DNA of 64,000 bases, from contig JAAHII010000001.1 in the NCBI GenBank assembly GCA_010671905.1, forward strand, positions 6,844,026 through 6,908,025, given 5' to 3'. The stretch comes from Leptolyngbya sp. SIOISBB (GTDB taxonomy: Bacteria; Cyanobacteriota; Cyanobacteriia; Phormidesmidales; Phormidesmidaceae). Within the stretch, counting starts at the first letter, position 1; every line of letters begins with the position of its first letter. Made by a program: the position numbers and the translations under genes. The notes under the pieces were generated by a model that searched no databases, had not been told where the DNA came from, and was given only the letters and a program-made list of their open reading frames with translations. Positions 16,756 to 26,730 of the stretch are shown here, piece after piece.

Positions 16756-18237
16756 ATGGCACAGAAGTTTGGCGTAATCGGCCTGGCGGTCATGGGTGAA
16801 AACCTGGCCCTCAATGTAGAAAGTAAGGGCTTTCCGGTTTCGGTATACAACCGTTCACCCGAAAAGACTGACAACTTTGTAAGACGGGCGCAAGAGGAGT
16901 TCAACCTCGAAGTCGCCAAAGACAGCGATGCTGATCATAATAAGTCCGTCTTCGCAGCCTACAGCTTGGAATCCTTTGTGCAATCGCTGGAGCGTCCCCG
17001 CCGCATTTTGGTCATGGTAAAAGCGGGGCGGGCTGTTGATGCCGTGATTGAGCAACTCAAGCCGCTGCTGGATCAAGGGGACATGATTATTGACGGAGGC
17101 AACTCCCTCTATACCGATACCCAGCGCCGCACCGAAGAAATTGAACCGACTGGCCTCGGTTTTATTGGCATGGGTGTCAGCGGCGGTGAAGAAGGCGCAC
17201 TGCTGGGTCCCAGTTTGATGCCCGGCGGCACCGAAGCGGCGTATAAAGAAATCGAAGCAATCGTCACGAAGATTGCCGCTCAAGTGGACGATGGCCCCTG
17301 TGTGACCTATATCGGTCCGGGTGGGGCGGGTCACTTCGTCAAGATGGTGCACAACGGCATTGAGTATGGCGACATGCAAATCATTGCCGAAGCTTACGAT
17401 CTGATGAAGACCGTCTTAGGCATGGGCCATGAGGAGCTGTTTGAGGTCTTTAGCGAGTGGTACGAAACTCCTGAACTGGATTCCTACCTGATCGAAATTA
17501 CGAAAGACATCTTCACCAATATGGATGAAAAGACCGGGAAGCCCCTGGTGGAGATGATTGTGGATGCGGCGGGCCAAAAAGGTACCGGCCTGTGGACGGC
17601 GACCAACGCGCTGGAAATGGGCATCGCCATTCCGACCATTGGGGCAGCGGTGGATGCTCGCATCATGTCTTCGCTGAAAGATCAGCGGGTAGCGGCTTCT
17701 AAAGAGCTGAGTGGCCCTGCCTTCACTTTTACGGGTGATAAGAAGGCGATGATCGATAAGATCCGTGATGCCATGTACTGCTCCAAGATTTGCTCCTACG
17801 CTCAAGGTATGGACTTGATTTCTCAAGGTAACCAAGAGCTGTTTGGGGGCAAAATCAACCTTGGTGAGACGGCGCGCATTTGGAAGGGTGGCTGTATCAT
17901 CCGGGCGCGATTCCTCAACAAGATCAAACACGCCTACGATGAAAATGGTCAGCTAGCGAACCTGCTCTTAGCACCTGAGTTTAAGCAGACCATTCTGGAT
18001 CGACAGGCGGCTTGGCGCGAGGTGATTTGTTTGGCGGCTCAGGCGGGCATTCCAGTACCGGCCTTTAGTGCATCGCTCGATTACTTCGACAGCTATCGTC
18101 GCGATCGCTTGCCACAAAATCTCACTCAGGCTCAACGCGACTACTTTGGGGCACATACTTACGAGCGGGTGGATGAGCCTCGCGGCAACTTCGTTCACCA
18201 CGAGTGGGAATCGGCTCCTAGCAAAGCGGCAGTGTAA
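16756..18237 (+). CDS. gnd: 6-phosphogluconate dehydrogenase, decarboxylating
   Basis: A 493-residue enzyme of the oxidative pentose phosphate pathway that converts 6-phosphogluconate and NADP+ to ribulose 5-phosphate, CO2 and NADPH. The N-terminal Rossmann motif is GVIGLAVMGENLALNVESKG, with VYNRSPEKTD after the second strand. The substrate site IDGGNSLYTDTQRR, the catalytic GPGGAGHFVKMVHNGIEYGDMQ (Lys and Asn) and the C-terminal helical domain are complete. Cyanobacteria rely on this route for dark NADPH. The gene stands alone; a 133-base repeat follows it at 18276. Confidence 0.97.
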   Translation: MAQKFGVIGLAVMGENLALNVESKGFPVSVYNRSPEKTDNFVRRAQEEFNLEVAKDSDADHNKSVFAAYSLESFVQSLERPRRILVMVKAGRAVDAVIEQLKPLLDQGDMIIDGGNSLYTDTQRRTEEIEPTGLGFIGMGVSGGEEGALLGPSLMPGGTEAAYKEIEAIVTKIAAQVDDGPCVTYIGPGGAGHFVKMVHNGIEYGDMQIIAEAYDLMKTVLGMGHEELFEVFSEWYETPELDSYLIEITKDIFTNMDEKTGKPLVEMIVDAAGQKGTGLWTATNALEMGIAIPTIGAAVDARIMSSLKDQRVAASKELSGPAFTFTGDKKAMIDKIRDAMYCSKICSYAQGMDLISQGNQELFGGKINLGETARIWKGGCIIRARFLNKIKHAYDENGQLANLLLAPEFKQTILDRQAAWREVICLAAQAGIPVPAFSASLDYFDSYRRDRLPQNLTQAQRDYFGAHTYERVDEPRGNFVHHEWESAPSKAAV

Positions 18238-18275
18238 ATGAGTGGGTGGGTAGATGGGTGATAGGGTGTCAGGTA

Positions 18276-18408
18276 CTAGGGTCTGTCATCATTTAGCGGT
18301 CAAATCCTTTCAGCAAAAGAACGACAGACCCTAGCCTGTTAAGTGAATGCGGGCGCGATAATGCTTATTCCCAAAGGCTTCTGGGATTAATTGATGGCGT
18401 GCCCTAGG
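18276..18408. repeat. 133-base two-hairpin repeat, copy 1
   Basis: Begins CTAGGGTCTGTC and folds onto GACAGACCCTAG (12-bp stem); a second weaker stem pairs GGGCGCG with the GGCGTGCCC end. The element ends at CCCTAGG. A second copy of the same length lies at 28362-28494. It has no coding capacity and follows gnd by 38 bases. Confidence 0.8.
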
Positions 18409-18499
18409 AACTAGATACAATGCTCGTTCCTGAAACCTGGCACCTAAGGCTTGATACGCCAAGCCTTGTGCCCTTTACCCTCTACCTTTTCCACCCCTT

Positions 18500-18784
18500 A
18501 TGACTGACAAAACTGATCAGGATCATCCGCAATATAAGAGCGATCGCGCTGTCGTCAATCAACTTTTGCAGGGTGAGGTGACCGACTATAACCTGTCAGA
18601 GTTGGCCCGGTTAATCATTCGCTACAAAGGCTTTCCTGGAGCTCGTGACATTCAACGCGATCTGGAGAAGGCCCTCAAAAAAGTGGGACTGACGGAAGAA
18701 GAGCTGTACGAACAAACTCGTGCCCTGCATGCCCAAGGCGGCATTTACCAAAATCTAGGTCGTAATCGAGAAGATTGGAGCTAG
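18500..18784 (+). CDS. DUF3288 family protein
   Basis: A 94-residue soluble protein found in most cyanobacteria. The conserved pattern DHPQYKSDRAVVNQLLQ, then LARLIIRYKGFPGARDIQ and the C-terminal GGIYQNLGRNREDWS is complete. It is mostly helical, with no signal peptide and no known function. It follows gnd across 260 bases that contain the 133-base repeat, so co-transcription is doubtful. Confidence 0.8.
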   Translation: MTDKTDQDHPQYKSDRAVVNQLLQGEVTDYNLSELARLIIRYKGFPGARDIQRDLEKALKKVGLTEEELYEQTRALHAQGGIYQNLGRNREDWS

Positions 18785-19703
18785 TCATATCCCCAGGATA
18801 TTGGTAGGGAACGGTGGCGGCTCCTCTAGCAAGCTCATTTGGCGTTGCTGAATGGCAATATGGATTTGTAAAGTAGCGAATGGAATTTATGTATTTCCGC
18901 TGTCGGTTCATGCTTTAAATCAGCAACGCTTTTATCAGCGCTGGCGAGAGGGGGAGCTGATTAATCAGGGATCGTTGGATAACTTACCTCAGTAGAAAAG
19001 TTTGCCCCTGAAAAAATGCAGCAGTTGCGGCATCAGGGGATTGCCATCGGGTTCAAGCAGGTAGATGCGTTTGTGGGGATAAATGTGTTGATCTTGTTGT
19101 TTAAGCTGTAGGCGCAGGCCCAACCTGACAACTATCCTCAGACTCCAAAAGGGAGGACGGCTGGAGACACCAACTTTCACCCCAGCGATACCCCAAACAC
19201 CGAGGATTTTGACGCCGATAGCCGACTCGCTGGGGGTAGGGCATTTGCTTGTACAGTGGACCTCACCTCTCTGGTGAAACCCTCCCTCGCGCCATTTTGC
19301 TGACTGCAAATTTAGCCAATACTCAAGATCTACAGGCTGCCCAGCTTGAAGGCGAGCAGTCGCCCCTGGTGTGTGGCACGACCTGTCCTTAGGTGTGGTC
19401 ATTGACCCCAATCGTGACTGTGGGCGACTGTCTCAGGTGCTGGCCGATCTCTATCTTGGCAATTTCAAGACAGTTGAGGCGGCTGCGGCATATGTACAGG
19501 AGCCGCCTTAAGTTCGGGTTCAGCAACTGGACAGTAATTCTCCCCTCCGATGGAGGGGTGTCCGCAGGACGGGGTGGGTTGGCGCAGTGTTTGACCCACC
19601 CCTAACCCTTCCAAGTGGAGAAATACTGCTCAACCGATAAGATTGTTGCCAGTAGCAGGTTATCCCGAACTCAGGTTAGAGTAGAAACCGGTGTTCTAAG
19701 CGT
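18785..19703. other. Region with decayed coding sequence, unidentified
   Basis: About 900 bases. Short plus-strand stretches look protein-like but sit in different frames separated by stops: QQRFYQRWREGELINQGSLD (about 18920-18980), LRHQGIAIGFKQVDAFVGIN (about 19025-19085) and GVVIDPNRDCGRLSQVLADL with a helix after it (about 19394-19510). This suggests one or more old pseudogenes, but I cannot name the family. A 10-bp GGGGTGGGTT inverted repeat lies at about 19561-19603, near the end of sbcC. Confidence 0.35.
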
Positions 19704-22700
19704 TCACATCGACACGGTGAGCTGGGAGCCGTCAGGGGTTTTGCAGACATCAATGCGGGTTTCAAAGGCTTCGCGGAAGTGGGGAATGTGGGTGACGGCG
19801 AGAATGCAGGCAAAGTCCGCCGCGATCGCGTTAATGGCTCCCACCAGGCGATCGCAGCCTTCTCGATCTTGAGTGCCAAAGCCTTCATCAATGATCAGGG
19901 TACGCAGGGGCGTGCCAGAACGCTGGGCCAGCAGTCGGGCTAAGGCAAGGCGAATGGCAAAATTGACCCGAAAGGCTTCACCGCCGGAATAGGTTTCATA
20001 GGGGCGAGTGCCTTGGGCGTCGGCGATGACAATGTCGAGCGTGTCAATGAGTTTGCCCTGACGGCTGCGTCCGGCCCGTTGGGTGACAAATTGCACATGC
20101 AGTTGATGGGCGCTGAGCCGTCCCAAAATGTGATTCGTTTCCGCTTCCAACTGCGGCAACAGGTGCTCGATCAGTAGTGCTTGCAACCCGTTGCGGCCAA
20201 AGGCAGTCGCGAGTTCTTGGTGGACACGGTGACTGCGGCGAGCCTGGTGTAGCTCCTGCTGTTGTTGAGTGAGTTGCTCTTGCTGTTGGTCAAAGTGGGT
20301 GAGCTGTTGATGTAACGCCCCCAACCGGGAGAGCCACTGCTCGCGCTGCTGCTGGCGATCGCTTTGGCGCTGCTGCACCTGCTGCATCTCGACCTGCACA
20401 TCCGGATACTGCTGCAATTGCGTCGTGAGTTCCTGCTGCTGGCTAGTCAATTCGGTCTGCTGCTGGGTCAACTGTTGGCGCTTCTGGGTGGCGGCGACAA
20501 GCTGTTGCTGCAGTTCGGGCTGTTGCTGCTGGGCCTGCTGCAGTTGTTGGTGCCGCAATTTCCAGGTTTGGGCGGCTTTGAGCTGCGATCGCAGAGCTTG
20601 ATGTTGGTCGAGGCTATATCCCAAGGCGTTGAGCTGCTCGTCTAGCTGGACGATCGCTTGTACCGTCTCCGATTCAGTGAGAGTTGTGATTTCCGCATCC
20701 AAGGCCGCGATCGCCTGTTCTAGCTGCGGTTGCCGTTCCAACAATTGGGTCTGCTGACGTTCGGCCTGACGAATCTCGGCCTGACGAATCTCGGCCCAGC
20801 GCAGGCGATCGACCTGCCCCCGAGCGAGGGCATGATCGCGCTCGTCATAGGCCAGTTGGGTGAGCTGCGTCTCCAGCTGCTGCAGTTCTGTTTGCAAATC
20901 TGGGGCATAGTCTTGTTCTTGCAGACACCGTTCCAAATGCGATCGCTCTTGGGTGAGGGAGGCTAGCTGCTGGGCGACCGATTCACTCGAGGTGAGCTTA
21001 GCCATCAGACTGCCCCGCTGCTCCAGGATTTTGCCATAGCTTGCCAACTCAGCTTCCAGTTCCCGATATTCCTGGCGCAAAACCTGAATTTCCCGTTCCG
21101 ACACTGCGAGCTGCTCGCGAATCACCCAGATTGCTCGCTGCAGATCGTCGCGCTCGGCCTGGTGCTTTTGGAGTACATCATCCCAGTTGTGTTCATCGAG
21201 CGGGCGATCGCACACCGGGCAGGCCGCGTCGGGCTGTTGTAAGAGCTGCAGTTTCTGTTCAATGTGGCCCAACTGCGTTTCGTAGCTGCGCTGCTCGGCC
21301 TGCAGCCGTTCCATAAAGTGTCGTCGCTCAATGCCTTTTTCCCGCACTTTTTCTTGATAGGCGCGTTTGGCCGTCAAGTCTTCGAGGGTGTGCCCCACTG
21401 CCAGAACAGCCTGCTGCAGTTGGGGTTGCTGGGCTTGCTGCTGCTGCAACTGATAGGTCGAATTCGCCAGGGCGGTCAGGCGAGCCGTCAGTTCGGCTTG
21501 GGTTTGATCCAGTTGGCGCTGCAGAGTTTGCTGCTGCTGCCGCAAAGGACTCACTTGCAGCTGGAGTTGATCGAGGTGCTGCAGGCGATCGCGAGCGTGA
21601 GCCAACGATACCAAGGCCTCACTCACCGACGCCTGCTTCTGCAAAATCGGTTTGAGATCTGCCAACTGTTGATTCACGGCGTCGAGACTATGCTGCTCGT
21701 GTTGACGCTGAGTTTGTAACGCTTGGGCCTGAGCTTGATGGGCCTGATAGTGGCGATCGCGCTCTGCTTGTAGGGTCTGCTGCTGCTGAAACTTAGCGGA
21801 AAAGGCCTCGTCCTGAGCCTCTAGGTCTTGCAGTGTGGCTAATCCGGTGGTAATTGCGTTCGCCTGAGTCAAGATCGCTGCCAACTGCTGCAGCTTGGAA
21901 GTGAGTTTTTCTACCTCCCCCTCCCAGCGCTGACTGTCGTCGCTTAAATGGTTCAGTTGCTGCTGGTGCAGCAGTTGTGCTTGAACCAAACGCTGTCGCT
22001 GCTGTTGTTGTTGCGCTAATTGTTGTCGGGTCGCTTCAGCTTGCTCATATTCGGCTTGCAGGGTCGCGAGGCGAGTCTCTAAGTCTTGTGCAGTTTGGGC
22101 GATCGCGCTGCGCTGCTGCACCTGCGCCTCTAGATTGGCCACCGACGTTTCTAATAGAGTCAGTTTGGCTTTTGCTTCCCGGGCACGCTCTTTCGCCTTA
22201 TCGGCCAGATCGTCGTACTGTCCCAGTTTCAACAAATCCGCCAGAATCTGCTTGCGCTCGCTGGGGCGCTTGAGCATGAACTCATCGGCCCGCCCCTGAC
22301 GGAGATAGGCGGAATTTACAAAAGTCTCGTAATCTAGCCGCAGCGTCTGGCAAATCAGCTGTTGCGTGGCCCGCATCCCCCGCTGGGTCAAAGGCCGAAA
22401 GCCTTCCTCCGTCTGGACTTGAAACTCTAACGAGCCGCCTTGATTGCGCCGCCTTGATCGCACCACGCGATAAATTTGCGCCTGGTGCTCAAAGGTAAAG
22501 TCTACCTGGACTTCCAGCGTCCCCAGGTGAATGACATCATCTTCGGCAACGGTGCGGCTGTGGCCCCAAACGACCCAGGCGATCGCTTCTAACAGCGACG
22601 ACTTGCCAGACCCGTTGGGACCCGAAACACACGCCACCTGCAAGCCAGCAAAATCGAGCGTGGCGGCTCGATAACTGAGGAAGTTGCGAAGCGTTAACTG

Positions 22701-22712
22701 CTTGGGGATCAT
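19704..22712 (-). CDS. sbcC: Exonuclease subunit SbcC (Rad50-like)
   Basis: A 1002-residue SMC-like ATPase that with SbcD (Mre11) opens DNA hairpins and processes double-strand breaks. The Walker A loop (GPNGSGKSSLLEAIAW) is near residues 34-50. Two long Gln-rich coiled-coil arms flank the zinc hook CPVCDRPL near residue 497. The ABC signature (YSGGEAFRVNFAIRLAL) and Walker B (LIIDEGFGTQD) are at the C-terminus. Gln makes up a large share of the arms. A 15-base tandem duplication in the second arm gives the repeated AEIRQ. No sbcD lies in this window. The ATG is at 22710-22712. Confidence 0.95.
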   Translation of the reverse strand: MIPKQLTLRNFLSYRAATLDFAGLQVACVSGPNGSGKSSLLEAIAWVVWGHSRTVAEDDVIHLGTLEVQVDFTFEHQAQIYRVVRSRRRNQGGSLEFQVQTEEGFRPLTQRGMRATQQLICQTLRLDYETFVNSAYLRQGRADEFMLKRPSERKQILADLLKLGQYDDLADKAKERAREAKAKLTLLETSVANLEAQVQQRSAIAQTAQDLETRLATLQAEYEQAEATRQQLAQQQQQRQRLVQAQLLHQQQLNHLSDDSQRWEGEVEKLTSKLQQLAAILTQANAITTGLATLQDLEAQDEAFSAKFQQQQTLQAERDRHYQAHQAQAQALQTQRQHEQHSLDAVNQQLADLKPILQKQASVSEALVSLAHARDRLQHLDQLQLQVSPLRQQQQTLQRQLDQTQAELTARLTALANSTYQLQQQQAQQPQLQQAVLAVGHTLEDLTAKRAYQEKVREKGIERRHFMERLQAEQRSYETQLGHIEQKLQLLQQPDAACPVCDRPLDEHNWDDVLQKHQAERDDLQRAIWVIREQLAVSEREIQVLRQEYRELEAELASYGKILEQRGSLMAKLTSSESVAQQLASLTQERSHLERCLQEQDYAPDLQTELQQLETQLTQLAYDERDHALARGQVDRLRWAEIRQAEIRQAERQQTQLLERQPQLEQAIAALDAEITTLTESETVQAIVQLDEQLNALGYSLDQHQALRSQLKAAQTWKLRHQQLQQAQQQQPELQQQLVAATQKRQQLTQQQTELTSQQQELTTQLQQYPDVQVEMQQVQQRQSDRQQQREQWLSRLGALHQQLTHFDQQQEQLTQQQQELHQARRSHRVHQELATAFGRNGLQALLIEHLLPQLEAETNHILGRLSAHQLHVQFVTQRAGRSRQGKLIDTLDIVIADAQGTRPYETYSGGEAFRVNFAIRLALARLLAQRSGTPLRTLIIDEGFGTQDREGCDRLVGAINAIAADFACILAVTHIPHFREAFETRIDVCKTPDGSQLTVSM

Positions 22713-23247
22713 GCAGGCAACTGCGGAAGGATATTTCTAAAATAACAGTACGAGCGATCTAAAGTACAGATGATCTGACAAATATTTGATCTTCCGAAAC
22801 AATTTGCAGTTACTAACAGCAACTCCCCCGATCGTACGGATCAATTTTCCCAAATGTGATCGCTGCCCACGCGATGAAATTATGCTGAGCTGATACCCAA
22901 TGATGATTGGCTAAACGAACTCAGGCCTTTCAATAAAGTGAACTTTCGCGATCGATTCGGCTCTGACGACTCCCGAAACTTTTTGCCCGTGAACCAGATC
23001 AATCCTTTTTGGAGCAGCGGTGAATGAGGGGGACAAGCCTCTTTTTTTCAAAGATTCTGGGTCAGCACTAATGGCATGAGTCTTAATTATCCAAATTAAT
23101 CGCCAGTGAATCCTGCCAGCTGAGTCCTCAGTCGCCTCGCCGACTGGGGGCAAAGTCGAAGATTTTTCACACTCTAGAGAAAAGACTGTACGGGCTCTGG
23201 CTGGATGAGATATTGTTAGGCCAGCAATTTGAAATGGTTGACTATTC
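22713..23247. other. Intergenic region between sbcC and the FAD/SLH gene
   Basis: About 535 bases between divergent genes. It presumably contains both promoters. An 80-codon minus-strand frame at 22911-23153 has no motif or ribosome site and is rejected. No repeat or RNA gene is evident. Confidence 0.45.
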
Positions 23248-24744
23248 GTGGCTAGCGGCCTGTCAGTTCGACAATCAGGGACATTGCGTCCCGCCCATCG
23301 CGAAACCGTGTTTTGTAAAACACTGGTGGTGGGAAATTCGGTTGCGGCCTACACGGCCACCTTGGCGATTTTGCAAGCGGGTGGCCAAGTGTGTTGGGCG
23401 CAAGCCGGTACGTTGGATCTAGTCGCAACGCTCAATCGGCAACAGCGATCGCAACAGGCTGAGTCTCGGTTTAGCTGGCGTCAAGGGCGACGCATTTCCC
23501 CTTGGGAAGAGGCGACGGTGATGTCTCAGAGTCAACAAACTTTTTGGACAAACTGGCAGCCGCAGTCAACCTTAGCGGCGTCAAAGACACCACCGCAACT
23601 GCCACCATCGGGAAAATCGTCAGCGGTTGCCGCCGCCCCTCGCAAGAACAAAGATAGTCAATTCCGTCGGGCGATCGCTCCTTATTTGCAGAACCAGCAG
23701 CTAATTCTGATTCCTCGCGGACTGCCCATTCGAGTGCTGTATTCACAGCAGCGAGGCAAGCGCCGAGTGCACCAAGTGGTGTTTCAAGACGCGACCACAC
23801 GACAGCGCTTTCAAATTCATGCGCGCCTGATTCTCGATGCGACGGCAGATGCCCTCTTGCAAAAAGATTTGGCAGAGGCTTCTGAGGCAACGCTCATTCC
23901 TGAACATCGACTCACTGTCGATGAAGCGATTGCCGATTTGCGACGAGAAGCGCGGGGGCGGGTATTCCCTGACAGTATTGCCATCGTCATGGCGAGCGGT
24001 TTGGATAAACGCTCAAAACCTCGTCCATTGTCAGTGCCGTTGCGATCGCTGATTTTGCAAGAGACCGAGGGCTTTTTGAATGTCAGTATGCCGGGGTGTG
24101 AACCGCGACTGCGGCCAATTTTTGCCCATCCACGGGCGCAATGGGCCTTGGGTGAGGCGGCTGGACAGATAGCAGCCAAGGCCGCCCAAGTCGGGAGCAT
24201 CGATGCGTTGAGAACAGCACCCAATTGGTCTTGGTCACTGCAGCAAACGCTGGTGCGTCAGGGGATTCCCGTCTTTGCCTTTGATGATGTGACCCTCAAG
24301 GATCCTGATTTTGAAGCGATTCAAATGGTGGCGATCGCGGATGTGGTGAGAACTGCACGTCGTCGCGATCTGAGCTTCCGCCCCGAAACTCCCGTCACGA
24401 AAGCGGTATTAGCATCCGCCCTAACCCGGTTGCCAAAGCAAACCCCACCTTCATCCAGCGATGCCGCTCCCCTGGCTGACGTGACAGCTAATCACTGGGC
24501 AGAGCAGGCGATTCAAACCGCGATCGCCAACCATACGCTGACACCAGAGCAAGCAACAACCTTTGAGCCGAGCAAAGTCTTGACCCAGCGCCAACTTTGG
24601 CAAGTGGTACAGCCGCTCTATCCGCTCCACATCACGACCCCACCCTTTGGCCTGAGTGATGCTCCTGCCCGGCGACGGCATCTATCGCGATCGCTCTATC
24701 CGATATTGCAGTCCCAACTAGGCAATTCCCAACTGGGCAATTAG
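23248..24744 (+). CDS. FAD-dependent oxidoreductase-like protein with C-terminal SLH-like domain
   Basis: A 498-residue protein. The N-terminus has a degenerate Rossmann motif (TLVVGNSVAAYTATLAILQAGG), and the middle (RLILDATADALLQKDLAE, then EGFLNVSMPGCEPRLRPI and ALGEAAGQIAAKAAQ) follows the FAD-dependent oxidoreductase (PF12831-type) pattern. The last 110 residues contain an S-layer homology-like segment (PLADVTANHWAEQAIQTAIAN). It starts at a GTG; no signal peptide is seen, which is odd for an SLH protein. The canonical GxGxxG is not intact, so FAD binding is uncertain. Cyanobacterial relatives have no known substrate. Confidence 0.65.
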   Translation: MASGLSVRQSGTLRPAHRETVFCKTLVVGNSVAAYTATLAILQAGGQVCWAQAGTLDLVATLNRQQRSQQAESRFSWRQGRRISPWEEATVMSQSQQTFWTNWQPQSTLAASKTPPQLPPSGKSSAVAAAPRKNKDSQFRRAIAPYLQNQQLILIPRGLPIRVLYSQQRGKRRVHQVVFQDATTRQRFQIHARLILDATADALLQKDLAEASEATLIPEHRLTVDEAIADLRREARGRVFPDSIAIVMASGLDKRSKPRPLSVPLRSLILQETEGFLNVSMPGCEPRLRPIFAHPRAQWALGEAAGQIAAKAAQVGSIDALRTAPNWSWSLQQTLVRQGIPVFAFDDVTLKDPDFEAIQMVAIADVVRTARRRDLSFRPETPVTKAVLASALTRLPKQTPPSSSDAAPLADVTANHWAEQAIQTAIANHTLTPEQATTFEPSKVLTQRQLWQVVQPLYPLHITTPPFGLSDAPARRRHLSRSLYPILQSQLGNSQLGN

Positions 24745-24844
24745 GAATGGATTCATGATCCACCCATTAAAACCGCTCTAAAACACTGCTTTTTGAACGG
24801 CTTGTGGTATCTGTAATGTGATGTTTAAGCTTGGTGACTAGGTC

Positions 24845-25276
24845 ATGGATTTAATGAGTATGGTGGGGCAAGCCATCGATCGCACCGACACTGAGGCTAG
24901 CAATGGCCTCATGGGCAGCGTTTTAGGGGCTCTGAATAATGCTCCCGTAGAGAACAACAAAATTGGCGATGTTGCTCGCGGCTTTCAAAATGAACTGCAA
25001 AAGCAAGGCGACGCCAGCTCTTTGATGGGGAGTTTACAGTCAGTTGCCGCCACGGGCGCGATCGAGCAGCTACTCGGATCCGAACAGGTGGTAGCGTTGG
25101 CCCAGCAAGTCGGCGTTGATCCCGCCATGATCAAAAGTGTCACGCCGCTGATTGCCCAGTTTCTCGTCAAAGGCTCCAATTCACAGGGTGACGGTTTGCT
25201 CGAAAAAGTGTTGTCTGGTGATGTCGATCTCGGCCAGATGGCCGGAGTTATCGGTATGGCCAGTAAGTTTATGTAG
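24845..25276 (+). CDS. DUF937/YidB-like small protein
   Basis: A 143-residue protein rich in Ala, Gly, Leu and Gln without membrane segments. The helical pattern (GLMGSVLGALNN, GAIEQLLGSEQVVALAQQVG, VTPLIAQFLVKG) resembles DUF937/YidB-type proteins, in which short amphipathic helices repeat. No function is established. The gene stands alone with about 100 bases upstream. Confidence 0.6.
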   Translation: MDLMSMVGQAIDRTDTEASNGLMGSVLGALNNAPVENNKIGDVARGFQNELQKQGDASSLMGSLQSVAATGAIEQLLGSEQVVALAQQVGVDPAMIKSVTPLIAQFLVKGSNSQGDGLLEKVLSGDVDLGQMAGVIGMASKFM

Positions 25277-25482
25277 CGCCATTACCGCCGCTGCTATAGC
25301 AAGCCGCAGTTTAGTTCAGGTCGCCCTAGATGGTTGAAACCGCTTGCTGGCAAGCATTCAGGCCTCTGCATTCCGCATTCTGCTGTATAGAGCGAACCGT
25401 GCTGGATACCCTCTACTTAAGTTCTTGATGAAGCTGTCCTGTCTGGTCAGTTTCATCAGGCTAATGGGTCGTGGTAGTGGTT

Positions 25483-26706
25483 TTAGGTGTGTTTGAGGGA
25501 ATGCACAAAGTCGAATATCTGGTGGGCTAACTGGCGTTTTGAACTAGGCGGCACTACTTGTTTTTGGCCGTCGTGACCCAGCAAAATCGCCTGATTAAAA
25601 TCGCTGCCAAAGCCACTATTGGCTTGATCGATCGGATTAGCAACGATCGCATCTAACCCTTTTTTCTCCAGTTTTTGCCAAGCCGGGGGCTCAATGTCGC
25701 CCGTTTGAGCCGCAAAGCCAATAAGCACCTGCTGTGCCGTTTTAATGCTGGCTAAATGAGCGGCAATGTCCGGTACAGTTGCCAATGGTAATTCCTCTGG
25801 CAGGGCAGCTTTGGGTAATTTAGTTGGGGCGCGATCGCGGGGTTTGACATCCGCTACGGCAGCCGCCATCACAATCCAATCCGCTTGGGGTAGATTTGCC
25901 ACTAAAACCTGTTGCATTTCGGCTGCAGTGGTCACAGCAACTTGCTGAACGCCCGTTAGGGCTTGGCGGTGTTCGATGGCCATCGGCCCATGCACCAGAG
26001 TGACTGTCGCGCCCCGATGAACGGCAGCTTGGGCTAACGCCACGCCCATTTTACCGGTTGAGGGATTGCCGATAAATCTGACTGGGTCTAAATACTCCCG
26101 GGTGCTACCTGCACTAATCAGCAGGTGTTTTCCAGCTAGATCACGCTGCCCTTGAGTCAGTAACAACGAGTCGATGACCGCCAAAATCTCTTGCGGCTCA
26201 GCCATGCGACCTGGACCGACGCGATCGCATGCCAACAACCCCGTGCCGGGCGCGATCGCGTGATAACGGGCATCAGATAAGAGTTGCCGCCAGTTACGCT
26301 GCACACTCTGCTGTTGCCACATATCGGTATTCATCGCGGGGGCCAGTAGCACGGGACAGGTCGAGGCCAAGACCGTATTCGTCAATAAGTTGTCAGCTAG
26401 ACCGTGGGCCAGCTTACCTAGCGTATTCGCCGTCAACGGCGCCAGCACCAATAAATTGGCCGACTCCCCCAGTTCGATGTGCAAGGGACGAGGCTGGGTA
26501 GCCGCCCAGAAATCTTGATCCGTATAGGCTGGATGCCGACAGAGCGTTGCTAAAGATAACGGCGTGACAAATTCTTGGGCCGCCGCCGTCATCACTGGAA
26601 TGACCTCAGCCCCATCTTTAGCCAGACTCGAAGCCACCTCACAGAGCTTATAAGCGGCAATACCGCCCCCTAGCCCCAAAATGACTCGACGGTTTGCCGC
26701 CATCAT
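25483..26706 (-). CDS. coaBC: Bifunctional phosphopantothenoylcysteine decarboxylase / phosphopantothenate-cysteine ligase
   Basis: A 407-residue coenzyme A biosynthesis enzyme. The N-terminal CoaC half has the flavoprotein signature (VILGLGGGIAAYKLCEVASSL), the substrate-clamp region LAPAMNTDMW and the active-site Cys in GLLACDRVGPGRMAEP. The C-terminal CoaB half starts at HLLISAGSTREYLDPVRFIGN, binds CTP and includes ANPIDQANSGFGSDFNQA. Together they convert 4'-phosphopantothenate and cysteine to 4'-phosphopantetheine. It starts at the second of two tandem ATGs or the first (26701-26706). The DUF2555 gene lies 24 bases upstream on the same strand, a pairing common in cyanobacteria. Confidence 0.95.
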   Translation of the reverse strand: MMAANRRVILGLGGGIAAYKLCEVASSLAKDGAEVIPVMTAAAQEFVTPLSLATLCRHPAYTDQDFWAATQPRPLHIELGESANLLVLAPLTANTLGKLAHGLADNLLTNTVLASTCPVLLAPAMNTDMWQQQSVQRNWRQLLSDARYHAIAPGTGLLACDRVGPGRMAEPQEILAVIDSLLLTQGQRDLAGKHLLISAGSTREYLDPVRFIGNPSTGKMGVALAQAAVHRGATVTLVHGPMAIEHRQALTGVQQVAVTTAAEMQQVLVANLPQADWIVMAAAVADVKPRDRAPTKLPKAALPEELPLATVPDIAAHLASIKTAQQVLIGFAAQTGDIEPPAWQKLEKKGLDAIVANPIDQANSGFGSDFNQAILLGHDGQKQVVPPSSKRQLAHQIFDFVHSLKHT

Positions 26707-26730
26707 AAATTCGTGTTGTCTATGACAGAG

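Noticed and set aside
20361-20650. Gln/Leu-rich repeats in sbcC as a DNA repeat element
   Set aside because: They are coiled-coil codons (CAG/CTG type) within a normal SbcC arm.
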